Assembly (NCBI GenBank): GCA_050943475.1
Contig: JBMNPF010000004.1
Coordinates: forward strand, 1-64,000
Origin: Metaruminococcus_A sp050943475
GTDB lineage: Bacteria > Bacillota > Clostridia > Oscillospirales > Ruminococcaceae
Direction: 5' to 3'
Length of the DNA: 64,000 bases
Shown: positions 43,075 to 51,067 of the stretch, piece after piece
How positions within the stretch are numbered: position 1 is the stretch's first letter
Layout of the letters: each line of letters opens with the position of its first letter
Notes under the pieces: generated by a model
The model's input: the letters and a program-made list of their open reading frames with translations, nothing else
What the model was told of the DNA's origin: nothing
The model's database searches: none
Made by a program: the position numbers and the translations under genes

Positions 43075-43548
43075 TGGCCGTTTGACATACTCCTGAAACG
43101 CCTCCTCCTGCTCTCTCAAAAATTCGTTGAGCAAGGCGAGGCGTTCCATTGTTGCGCGGGAGAAATCATGTTCCAGCAGTTCCGCCTCGGTAAGGGAATC
43201 TTGTTCTGTCCCGCCGGACAAAAGGCTGAGAAATTGACGCACCGTATCATGCCGCCACAGCAGGTATTTTCCAATTTCTTTCCCCTGCTCGGTCAGTGAA
43301 ATGACTCCGTATTTTTCATACTCCACCAGTCCCAGCTGTGCCAGTTTGCCAAGCATTTTGGAAACCGACGACGGTTTGACGTTGAGCCATTCTGCCAGAG
43401 CGTTTACCCGCACATACCCATCCAGCAGCATGCGGCGATAGATCATTTCAAGGTAATCCTCAAGCGAGGAGGTTAAATGTGCGCCATGCTGTTCCAGAAG
43501 TTGATATCCCCGCACTGTATAAAAGCCTTCGCAGGCCTGCCGTTCCAT
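43063..43548 (-). CDS. DtxR/MntR-family metal-dependent repressor
   Basis: 161 residues. Winged HTH in LTSSLEDYLEMIYRRMLLDGYVRVNALAEWLNVKPSSVSKMLGKLAQLGLVEYEKYGVISLTEQGKEIG. The dimerisation/metal domain follows (RHDTVRQFLSLLSGG, ELLEHDFSRATMERLALLNEFL), without a C-terminal SH3 domain, as in MntR-type members. The start at 43548 follows GGGGTGG. It is divergent from feoA and feoB, so iron-dependent repression of ferrous iron uptake is the likely job. Its C-terminus (KRPKKP) is encoded by the terminator stem. Confidence 0.9.
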   Translation of the reverse strand: MERQACEGFYTVRGYQLLEQHGAHLTSSLEDYLEMIYRRMLLDGYVRVNALAEWLNVKPSSVSKMLGKLAQLGLVEYEKYGVISLTEQGKEIGKYLLWRHDTVRQFLSLLSGGTEQDSLTEAELLEHDFSRATMERLALLNEFLREQEEAFQEYVKRPKKP

Positions 43549-43663
43549 TGTTCCACCCCATTTCCTTACAGTATATGTCACGCTTCGCGCCCGCAGTACA
43601 TATATTAGCTTAGGGAAACAAAGTTACCCCCGAATGACAAATACGAAAAAGGAGTTACCCGCA

Positions 43664-43909
43664 ATGCTTCACGACGAATCCCGTCCTTTAAATACATTGC
43701 CAATAGGCTCTGTCGGCACCGTTTCAGACCTCATCTCCCACGCCTCCGAGCGGCGGAGGATGCTCGACCTTGGCCTTGTTAAGGGCACCCCGGTCACAGC
43801 ACTTCAAAAAAGCCCCTCCGGCGACCCGGTTGCCTATTTTATCCGCGGAGCGGTCATTGCACTGCGCACCGAAGACGCCAGCAAAATTCTAGTGCGCTGC
43901 ACCGTCTGA
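43664..43909 (+). CDS. feoA: ferrous iron transport protein FeoA
   Basis: 81 residues with an SH3-like FeoA fold: PLNTLPIGSVGTVSDLISHASERRRMLDLGLVKGTPVTALQKSPSGDPVAYFIRGAVIALRTEDASKILV. The ATG at 43664 has AAAGGAG upstream; the ATG at 43634 has none. FeoA is a cytoplasmic partner of FeoB. The partner gene lies 76 bases downstream but is interrupted. Confidence 0.93.
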   Translation: MLHDESRPLNTLPIGSVGTVSDLISHASERRRMLDLGLVKGTPVTALQKSPSGDPVAYFIRGAVIALRTEDASKILVRCTV

Positions 43910-43985
43910 AACCATCCATAAAACAAACGGCGGGAGCCGGTACCCCGGCCCCGCCAAAATTCTGTCAACAGAGGTGGTAAAACCT

Positions 43986-45467
43986 ATGGGCTTAACCAGA
44001 ACATCAACCGGCGCTTCGGTAGCAGAAACCGAGCTTATCATCCGCAAATCTTCTCCGGAAGATCGGGTCATCGCCCTTGCAGGCAACCCAAACGTGGGCA
44101 AGAGCACCGTTTTTAACGCCCTCACCGGCATGAAACAGCACACCGGCAACTGGCCGGGCAAAACGGTCACCAATGCGCAGGGCCAGTACGATCACCATGG
44201 CACGCGTTTTATTATGGTGGATATTCCCGGTACATACTCCCTTATGGCAAACTCCGCAGAAGAGGAAGTCGCACGTGATTTTATCTGCTTCGGGGAACCG
44301 GACACCACTGTCGTCGTCACCGACGCCACCTGCCTGGAACGAAACCTGAACCTTGCTCTTCAAACGCTTGAGATTACCGACCACGTGGTGGTCTGCGTCA
44401 ATCTGCTCGACGAGGCAAAAAAGAAAAAAATCCAAATCGACCTCGACGAGCTCTCACTCCAACTCGGCATCCCGGTAGTTGGCGCGAGCGCCCGCGCAGG
44501 CATTGGGCTGACAGAGCTGATGGACGAGGTGGAAAAGGTCGCGTTCAACCGCCAGAAAACCTATCCGCCCCGCCTGGATTACGGCCCGGAGGTCGAACAG
44601 GCGATTGCCCGGCTGCTACCCGTCGTAGAACCACATACAACGGGGAAGTTAAACGCCCGCTGGACCTGCCTCAAACTGCTCGATCCAGACGACAGCCTGC
44701 GCCGGTCCATAACAGATTACCTCGGTATCGACCTGACTGTGGATCCGGAGGTTCAGTCTGTCCTTACGTCCATCTGGCAGGAACTGGAGGCAAAAGGGCT
44801 GATTCGTGACAGCTTCCGTGACCATATCGTCTCCAAAATTGTGGAGCGTGCCGAACAGGTCTACCGTCTCTGTGTCGCCCTACCAGAGGGTGGCTATAAT
44901 AGGCGGGACCGCAAAATTGATCGTCTGCTCACCTCCAAGCTGACCGGTATTCCCATTATGATTCTGCTGCTCGGCGTCATTTTCTGGATTACCATCACCG
45001 GGGCGAACTACCCTTCTGAGCTGCTCTCCACCGGGCTGTTCTGGATTGAGGATCGTCTCACCGAATTTTGTCTCTATTTTGGCGCGCCGGGATGGGTACA
45101 GGGGCTTTTTGTGGAGGGGATGTATCGCACCCTTGCATGGGTGGTTTCGGTTATGCTGCCGCCAATGGCCATCTTTTTCCCGCTTTTCACCCTGCTGGAG
45201 GATTCCGGCTACCTGCCGCGTATTGCTTTCAACATGGATCGATATTTCAAAAAAGCCGGAGCGCATGGCAAACAGTCCCTGACTATGGCCATGGGTTTTG
45301 GATGCAACGCCTGCGGTGTGGTCGGCTGCCGTATCATCGATTCCCCGCGTGAGCGGCTCATCGCTACCGTCACCAACAACTTTGTTCCCTGCAACGGCCG
45401 TTTTGCGCCGTTTGGCTTAAGGGAAACATCGCCGCATGAAAAAACGCATCCACACGCAGCCCCATAG
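43986..45467 (+). pseudogene. feoB: feoB, 5' part, split by a 12.5-kb insertion
   Basis: The G domain is complete: GNPNVGKS (33-40), the switch-I-containing TGNWPGKTV, DIPGTYSL and NLLDE. The helical GDI domain follows, then the first membrane segments. Native FeoB sequence stops at VTNNFVPCNGRF, in the first Gate motif (45404). The remaining 21 codons (from APFGLRE to HAAP) come from the inserted element. The rest of the gene resumes at 57878. The two native parts join in frame to about 715 residues, a normal FeoB length. As it stands the protein lacks most of the pore, so Fe2+ uptake by this locus should be lost unless the element excises. Confidence 0.9.
45402..45403. other. attL crossover dinucleotide TT
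   Basis: Left side GCAACGGCCGT is host feoB; right side TGCGCCGTTT is the element arm. Confidence 0.7.
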
Positions 45468-45763
45468 GCACACGAACAAGAATTGATACAAATATTGATC
45501 GACTCAGCCACATACGGGGCACTGCACTTGTTCGGAGAAACGGTACGGCCCCCCATCGCAGAAAAGAACGCATGTCACCCCATCAATAAAGCTGGTGAGT
45601 CGGCCGTAACGTAAAGTTAAAGATAGACAGGCAGAATGCACCAATACTTTATCCCGTATTTCAAAAAGGAGATTTGTACCGAAAACACCAAAACCTCAGT
45701 ATAAAGAAGCCTTATAAACTCTTAAGATTTGTTTAACATTTCCAAAAAGTGCCAACATAATGG
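45404..45763. other. left end of the element, no gene recognised
   Basis: About 360 bases with no supported frame beyond the short feoB read-through that ends at 45467. Confidence 0.4.
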
Positions 45764-45792
45764 TTGTTTCTTTTGCTTTTTTCCTTTATAAT
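45764..45792 (+). promoter_or_regulatory. sigma-A promoter of the MoxR operon
   Basis: TTGTTT (45764-45769), 17-base spacer, TATAAT (45787-45792). The 15 bases from 45786, TTATAATGGCATTAT, are identical to those at the 14474 promoter. Confidence 0.65.
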
Positions 45793-45831
45793 GGCATTAT
45801 TATAAGGAAGCAAAAGGAGTTGGGGCTGTTC

Positions 45832-46788
45832 ATGGAATATCAAGAAACCGCCAAAACAATTGTCAAAAACATCAATAAAGCCCTCATTGGCAAGGAAGAT
45901 GTCGTTGAGCTCGCCGTCGTTACGCTGCTCTCCCAGGGACATCTGCTGCTGGAGGATGTGCCCGGCGTCGGCAAAACCACTCTGGCAAATGCACTTGCCA
46001 AATCCATCAACTGCGGGTTCAGCCGTATCCAGTTCACGCCGGATACCCTGCCCGGTGACGTCACCGGCCTCACCGTATACAATATGAAAACCGGTACTTT
46101 TGAATTTTCAAAGGGCGCTGTGATGAGCAACATCATCCTCGCAGATGAAATCAACCGCACCTCACCCAAGACACAGGCCGCCCTGTTGGAGGCCATGCAG
46201 GAACGCCAGGTGACGGTAGACGGCAAAACCTACCCGCTCGAGCCTCCTTTTATGGTCATTGCCACCCAGAACCCGGTGGATTTTCTCGGAACCTACAATC
46301 TGCCGGAGGCGCAGCTTGACCGTTTTCTCATGAAACTCTCGGTGGGTTACCCCTCTGCCGTTGATGAAAACATCATGGCACAGCGTTATCTGACTGGGGA
46401 ACGCTTCCTGGAGGTCGAAACCGTGGCAGACAAGCAGGAAGTAATTGCCATGCAGGCCGAAGTGGAGCAAATTTATGTAGCGGAACCGCTTGTTTCCTAC
46501 ATTGTATCAATCACCGCGGCCACCCGCGAGCATGTCTCGCTGACGCTGGGGGCAAGCCCCCGCGCTACCCTTGCGCTTACACGAACCGCACAGGCCGCCG
46601 CTTACATGGCAGGGCGGGACTATGTCGTCCCGGACGACATTCAGCGCTTGATCCCCCATGTGCTCGGTCACCGGCTGGTACCGTCGGTTGATGCAAGGAT
46701 TCAAAAACTCTCCCCGCAGAAAATTCTTGCGGAAATTGTCCGCAGCATCTCTGTTCCCATCCTGCCCAGCCGTTCCGCTAATTCCTAA
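45832..46788 (+). CDS. MoxR-family AAA+ ATPase
   Basis: 318 residues. It has Walker A LLLEDVPGVGKTTLANALA, Walker B NIILADEINRTSPKTQAALLEAMQERQVT, sensor 1 VIATQNPVDFLGTYNLPEAQLDRFLMKL and the lid SLTLGASPRATLAL. MoxR ATPases act as chaperone-like factors, and with DUF58 and transglutaminase-domain partners they form a widespread three-gene envelope-associated operon, seen here intact. The ATG at 45832 follows AAAGGAG; the upstream frame back to 45760 overlaps the promoter. Confidence 0.92.
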   Translation: MEYQETAKTIVKNINKALIGKEDVVELAVVTLLSQGHLLLEDVPGVGKTTLANALAKSINCGFSRIQFTPDTLPGDVTGLTVYNMKTGTFEFSKGAVMSNIILADEINRTSPKTQAALLEAMQERQVTVDGKTYPLEPPFMVIATQNPVDFLGTYNLPEAQLDRFLMKLSVGYPSAVDENIMAQRYLTGERFLEVETVADKQEVIAMQAEVEQIYVAEPLVSYIVSITAATREHVSLTLGASPRATLALTRTAQAAAYMAGRDYVVPDDIQRLIPHVLGHRLVPSVDARIQKLSPQKILAEIVRSISVPILPSRSANS

Positions 46789-46809
46789 TCGAAGAAACGA
46801 GATGGTATC

Positions 46810-48000
46810 GTGCTCAAAAACCGAATTATCATGGCCGCCGTCATTATAGCCGCCTTTGTTTTTGCCAGCTTTTATGGTGGAAGCGCCAGCTACGCAATTC
46901 TATACATGACCATTACCCTCCCCATCGTTTCATTTTTTTATCTCATATACGTATTAAACCGGTTTAAAATATACCAGTCCTCTCAGACACAGCTTGCCTA
47001 TAAAGGGGAGCGTATCCCCTACCAGTTCACACTGGCCAACGAGGACTTCATTTCTTATTCCGGTGTACGGGTGACCTTTTTCAGAGGAATAACCGCGGTT
47101 GAAAATGTGGATCCTGACCGCGAATACAGTCTTCTCCCCGGCGAACAGGTCAAGCATAAGACGTTCATCCACTGCCTGTACCGCGGCAGTTACCAGGTTG
47201 GAGTCAACCAGGTATTGATCTCAGATTTTCTCGGTCTGTTTCGAATGAAACGTAAACCGCCTGCCATCCTGAGCATTCAGGTGCTCCCGCGTGTATTGCG
47301 GATTGAGCGGCTGGCCGCCCTCCCCACCGACGAAGATGTAAAACGCTCGGCTTTTTCTCTGCTTCCGGCCCACGACCAGCCGGATTCCGATCTGCGCCGT
47401 TACTCCGAAGGGGACAGCCTGAAGCTGGTACATTGGAAAGCGACTGCCCGCCAACAGGAATTATTAGTGCGCCGCTATACCGAAACACCTAAAAATGAGG
47501 TTTTGCTCCTGATTGATCTTTCGGAAGTGCAGGGAGACACTCTTACCCGCATCATTGTGGAGGATAAAATCGTTGAGTGCGCACTCGCCGTTGCGGATTA
47601 CCTGCTGCGCAACCGCATTCCTTCCGAAGTGCTCTACACCGCAAAAACATGGAGTTGTACGCCGCTGCGCCATCAAGGGGATTTTGACGCTCTTTACAAC
47701 AAATTTTCCACCATTCCGTTTGACAGCCCGGTTTCGGTCTCGGAATTGTTAAACCGTGAAATCAGGCTGCTCACCACCAAGGATCACTGCATCATCATTA
47801 CCCATACCCTCTCCGACAAATTGTTCCAAAAATGTTATCAAGCGTTGGAGCTCGACGTTGGAGTTTGTGTCATCTACATTGGCAACGATGGGGATGAAGA
47901 ACGCCTGCGCAGATTTGATAACCGCATCACCGTCCTGCGCATCCTCAAGGAACAGGAAATTACCGACGTCCTTGAGGCAGGGAGAGGGGGACGGCTATGA
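46810..48000 (+). CDS. DUF58 domain-containing membrane protein
   Basis: 396 residues from a GTG start. Two N-terminal membrane helices (about 5-22 and 27-48) are followed by a beta-rich region and the DUF58 core (SDLRRYSEGDSLKLVHWKATARQQELLVRRY), then a vWA-like C-terminal domain (VLLLIDLSEVQGDT). DUF58 proteins are the partners of MoxR ATPases; their vWA-like fold may bind metal. Lies between moxR and the transglutaminase gene, overlapping the latter by 4 bases. Confidence 0.9.
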   Translation: MLKNRIIMAAVIIAAFVFASFYGGSASYAILYMTITLPIVSFFYLIYVLNRFKIYQSSQTQLAYKGERIPYQFTLANEDFISYSGVRVTFFRGITAVENVDPDREYSLLPGEQVKHKTFIHCLYRGSYQVGVNQVLISDFLGLFRMKRKPPAILSIQVLPRVLRIERLAALPTDEDVKRSAFSLLPAHDQPDSDLRRYSEGDSLKLVHWKATARQQELLVRRYTETPKNEVLLLIDLSEVQGDTLTRIIVEDKIVECALAVADYLLRNRIPSEVLYTAKTWSCTPLRHQGDFDALYNKFSTIPFDSPVSVSELLNREIRLLTTKDHCIIITHTLSDKLFQKCYQALELDVGVCVIYIGNDGDEERLRRFDNRITVLRILKEQEITDVLEAGRGGRL

Positions 48001-50468
48001 AATACCAGGCATTGTTTGAACGCCATATTTATCCGCTCTACCTTACCCTGCTGCTGGCATGGGGAAGCGTTCTGCTCTTCAACGACCGTTTCTGGATGTA
48101 TCTTGACGCCTTTCCGCTGCTTTTAACCGTCTTTATTTTGGTGCTGATCGCCCATGCAGTTGACTGCTACAAGCGCCATATATGGTTAAGTGTTCTCACG
48201 GTATTGGTCTTAGCGGGTGGACTTATTGCATTTCTTTCTGCCGCACTTCCTGCTTCCGGCGCCTCCATTGGCCTGTACGACTGGTGGATGGATTACGGCG
48301 GCAGTATCAGCACCTACAATCTGGAATTTGCCCTTATCACCATAAGCGGAGTCGTTGGTGCGGCCGTGGTCGTCGCCACAATCCTGCAAAAATGGCTTTG
48401 GACCCGATTATTCGGTGCCGCCGTCGCTCTTGCCGCACTCTGCGTATTGAGCGGAACCGGTTACAGTCCGGCGCCGAATGTGCTGTTTTTGCTTATTGCC
48501 TACATCTCCTCGGTGTTGGCAGAAGGGCTGTATCAACTTGCCAGCCGGCGCAAAGGGAAAAAATCCGGTTCGATAACAGCGGTGTTCCTTATCCCGGCGT
48601 TTCTGCTCACCTCGTTTGTATCGGTTGCTGTTCCTCCGAGCAAGGAGCCATTAAACTGGCAGTTTGTGGTGGATGTTTATCAAAGCATTGTGGACTATAT
48701 TACCCACAAAATTGATGACATGGATTTTCAACAGAATCCCGGTGCGGGTGAATTCAGTCTTGGTATGCTTGGTTATTCCGAAAGCGGAGAGCTCGGCGGC
48801 GACCTCCAAGAGTCCGACCGGGTTGCACTCCGTGTGAAGCTCCCTACCCGTCCGCAGGGCGGTCTATACCTTGCCGGCTCCATTCAAAATCTTTATACCG
48901 GACGAAATTGGGAACGAAGTGAAGCTCTTTCCGATTCTACTCAGTATGAAATTGAACGCATGGAACTGGGAATGGCGCTCAACCGTATTGGCCTAAACAC
49001 CACTACGGCTTCGGATATTCTCGCTTACCGTCTAGCAACCGTAACCTACGAGGACCTCTACACCCGTTCGGTGCTTTATCCTACCAAGCTCGGCGACATT
49101 GACCTGAGCACGCCGTTGGATTTGAATAAACTGATGGAAAAGTACTACGCCGGCGCTTTTGAAACCGGCATTTATCCAGACGAACCGTTCACCCCGCCTT
49201 GGACGCAGAAGTCCGGCCACATTGTTCTGGATAAAGCACAGGGCCGCAATTTCACCTATGAGCTCAGCTACTTTGATCTCAACTATGCGGGAGCTGCCTG
49301 TCGGCAATTTCTGCGGGAACAGAGCTCTTACCGCTATGCGGAGCATGGCCTGCTGCAAATATCCGCTCATCCAACTGACGCCGAACGCGCTCAGGCCAGT
49401 TTCGCAGACAGCATGGTGCCGATTGTAGAGGCAATCCACAAGGACTACCTAGGACTTCCGGAGGATCTGCCTCAGCGTGTGCGGGATCTCGCAGATGAAA
49501 TCACCCAGGGCCATGACAATGATTATGACAAACTCAAGGCCATTGAAGCCTATCTGCAGGAAAATTATGAATACACCCTTTCCCCGGGCAGCGCGCCGGA
49601 GGAACAGGATTTTGTCGACTATTTCCTGTTTGAAAGCAAGAAAGGTTACTGTACATATTTTGCCACCGCTATGGCCGTATTGGCGCGGTGCGAGGGCATT
49701 CCGACCCGGTATGTACAGGGATTTGCCGCCCGGTTGGAACGCAAGGGGGAAGACGGAACCTACGCGGTGCGGAACAATGAGGCGCATTCCTGGCCGGAAG
49801 CCTATCTGGAGGGGATTGGCTGGATTCAGTTTGAACCAACTCCAGCCCGCAGCGATCTCCTGTACGCCGACTGGACCGTTAAATTTGGCGAAGGCAACAT
49901 TGAACAGCAGCCCGGAGGATCTTCATCTGAGGAAGAAAATACCTCACCGGAAGAAACGGAACCGCTTCTTCCCTCCGAAACCCGTACCGAGGAGCAGGAC
50001 TACGCTGTAACCATTTCGGTCATTGCAGCGGCGGCGCTGTTGCTCATTGCTGTTTTTTGCTTTATCGGCAGCCGCATTGGGCGCCTGAAGCGGTATCGCC
50101 GCCAATATGTAAAATCCGATTACCAGGAAAAGACCTACATGGATTTTTACGAGCTCATGTTTATGCTGAAACGTTATGGCCTTGGCATCATGCCGGGCGA
50201 AACCCTCAGAGCATATAACCGCCGGGTTGGCCGTATTCTGGAGCAGGAAAACAACATATCTCTTTCTGCTGCAATAGAGGCTTACTCCCGCATGTATTAC
50301 AGCGGCAAGCAGCCATCCGGCGACGATTACAGCTATGTACGCAGTGTACGCGTATCGGTCGATGAACTTGTCCGTAAACGAGTCGGCCGTCTGCGTTATC
50401 TCTTCTATCGGCTGCGGCTTTCCAAAAAACAGCGACGAACGAATGACAAAAAGCGACTGAAACCCTAA
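47997..50468 (+). CDS. transglutaminase-domain membrane protein (TgpA-like)
   Basis: 823 residues. The N-terminal 215 residues hold about five or six membrane helices. An extracellular region follows, then a transglutaminase-like domain (about 490-620) with catalytic Cys in SKKGYCTYFATAMAVLARCEGIPTRYVQGFA, His in NNEAHSWPEAYLEGIGWIQFEPTP and a late Asp. A Ser/Glu-rich linker, a further membrane helix (YAVTISVIAAAALLLIAVFCFIGS, about 660-685) and a cytoplasmic DUF4129-like tail end the protein. The third member of the MoxR-DUF58-TGase system, which probably remodels or cross-links envelope proteins or peptides. Its ATG overlaps the DUF58 stop codon; a terminator follows. Confidence 0.9.
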   Translation: MKYQALFERHIYPLYLTLLLAWGSVLLFNDRFWMYLDAFPLLLTVFILVLIAHAVDCYKRHIWLSVLTVLVLAGGLIAFLSAALPASGASIGLYDWWMDYGGSISTYNLEFALITISGVVGAAVVVATILQKWLWTRLFGAAVALAALCVLSGTGYSPAPNVLFLLIAYISSVLAEGLYQLASRRKGKKSGSITAVFLIPAFLLTSFVSVAVPPSKEPLNWQFVVDVYQSIVDYITHKIDDMDFQQNPGAGEFSLGMLGYSESGELGGDLQESDRVALRVKLPTRPQGGLYLAGSIQNLYTGRNWERSEALSDSTQYEIERMELGMALNRIGLNTTTASDILAYRLATVTYEDLYTRSVLYPTKLGDIDLSTPLDLNKLMEKYYAGAFETGIYPDEPFTPPWTQKSGHIVLDKAQGRNFTYELSYFDLNYAGAACRQFLREQSSYRYAEHGLLQISAHPTDAERAQASFADSMVPIVEAIHKDYLGLPEDLPQRVRDLADEITQGHDNDYDKLKAIEAYLQENYEYTLSPGSAPEEQDFVDYFLFESKKGYCTYFATAMAVLARCEGIPTRYVQGFAARLERKGEDGTYAVRNNEAHSWPEAYLEGIGWIQFEPTPARSDLLYADWTVKFGEGNIEQQPGGSSSEEENTSPEETEPLLPSETRTEEQDYAVTISVIAAAALLLIAVFCFIGSRIGRLKRYRRQYVKSDYQEKTYMDFYELMFMLKRYGLGIMPGETLRAYNRRVGRILEQENNISLSAAIEAYSRMYYSGKQPSGDDYSYVRSVRVSVDELVRKRVGRLRYLFYRLRLSKKQRRTNDKKRLKP

Positions 50469-50505
50469 AAAAACGAGCTGCCTTTCATTAAGGCAGCTCG
50501 TTTTT
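50469..50505. terminator. bidirectional intrinsic terminator
   Basis: A perfect 16-bp stem (50469-50484 with 50490-50505) with a 5-base loop, between the convergent transglutaminase and lipoprotein genes. Confidence 0.9.
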
Positions 50506-50547
50506 ACTTCATTCTATGCACGAAACAAAAGCAATATTGCAGGTGTT

Positions 50548-51012
50548 TTACTCCACTTTTTCAAATTTCAGCTGTTCATACACAGCACGCGCTTGTTCAA
50601 GCGGGCTCAGAGTTACCAGCAACACGCCGGTTTCGGCCCCATCAACCTTTAACAGGAAAGTGGTTTCCATTCCAGCTTCCCCCTCCAGTTGATAAAGATA
50701 ATAATCCGGCTTTTCTTCCAGCACCGTCACATTGCCAGCCGGTAACACCTGATCTACATACTGGTCAAACCCGGCGCTTGTTAAAAACTTTCCAACCAGG
50801 ATGGTTTCGCCATCCTTTTCAACTGAAATTCTACCATTCTCCTGTTGCAGATCATAACCACCAGCCGTATCCAATGTCACTTTAATCTGTTCGCCATTAT
50901 CAATATGAAAGGTGAATGACTTACGAAAGGTAGGATTGCAAGCGGTCAAAACAACAATCAGCAATGCAACACACAGCAACAGCACAGGTGTTACGCGTTT
51001 TAACCTCGTCAT
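50548..51012 (-). CDS. putative lipoprotein, unknown function
   Basis: 154 residues. A lipoprotein signal peptide (TRLKRVTPVLLLCVALLIVVLTACNP) has a lipobox LTAC, with the modified Cys near residue 24. The mature part is beta-rich and acidic (SFTFHIDNGEQIKVTLDTAGGYDLQQENGRISVEKDGETI), likely a small extracytoplasmic domain anchored to the membrane. The ATG at 51012 has GGAG 7 bases upstream. It is 55 bases downstream of the acyl-CoA synthetase fusion gene on the same strand. No family was recognised. Confidence 0.7.
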   Translation of the reverse strand: MTRLKRVTPVLLLCVALLIVVLTACNPTFRKSFTFHIDNGEQIKVTLDTAGGYDLQQENGRISVEKDGETILVGKFLTSAGFDQYVDQVLPAGNVTVLEEKPDYYLYQLEGEAGMETTFLLKVDGAETGVLLVTLSPLEQARAVYEQLKFEKVE

Positions 51013-51067
51013 AATCTTCTCCATCCATTTTTTATTTAATCTGGAGACATAAATTCAAAGGGTTCCT

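Noticed and set aside
45393..45398. AACGGC as the crossover core of the feoB element
   Set aside because: It is shared by both junctions, but using it would give NGAFPTL in FeoB and a less regular attP. The TT core 9 bases on gives the conserved NGRFPTL and perfect 10-bp attP arms, with the same element length.
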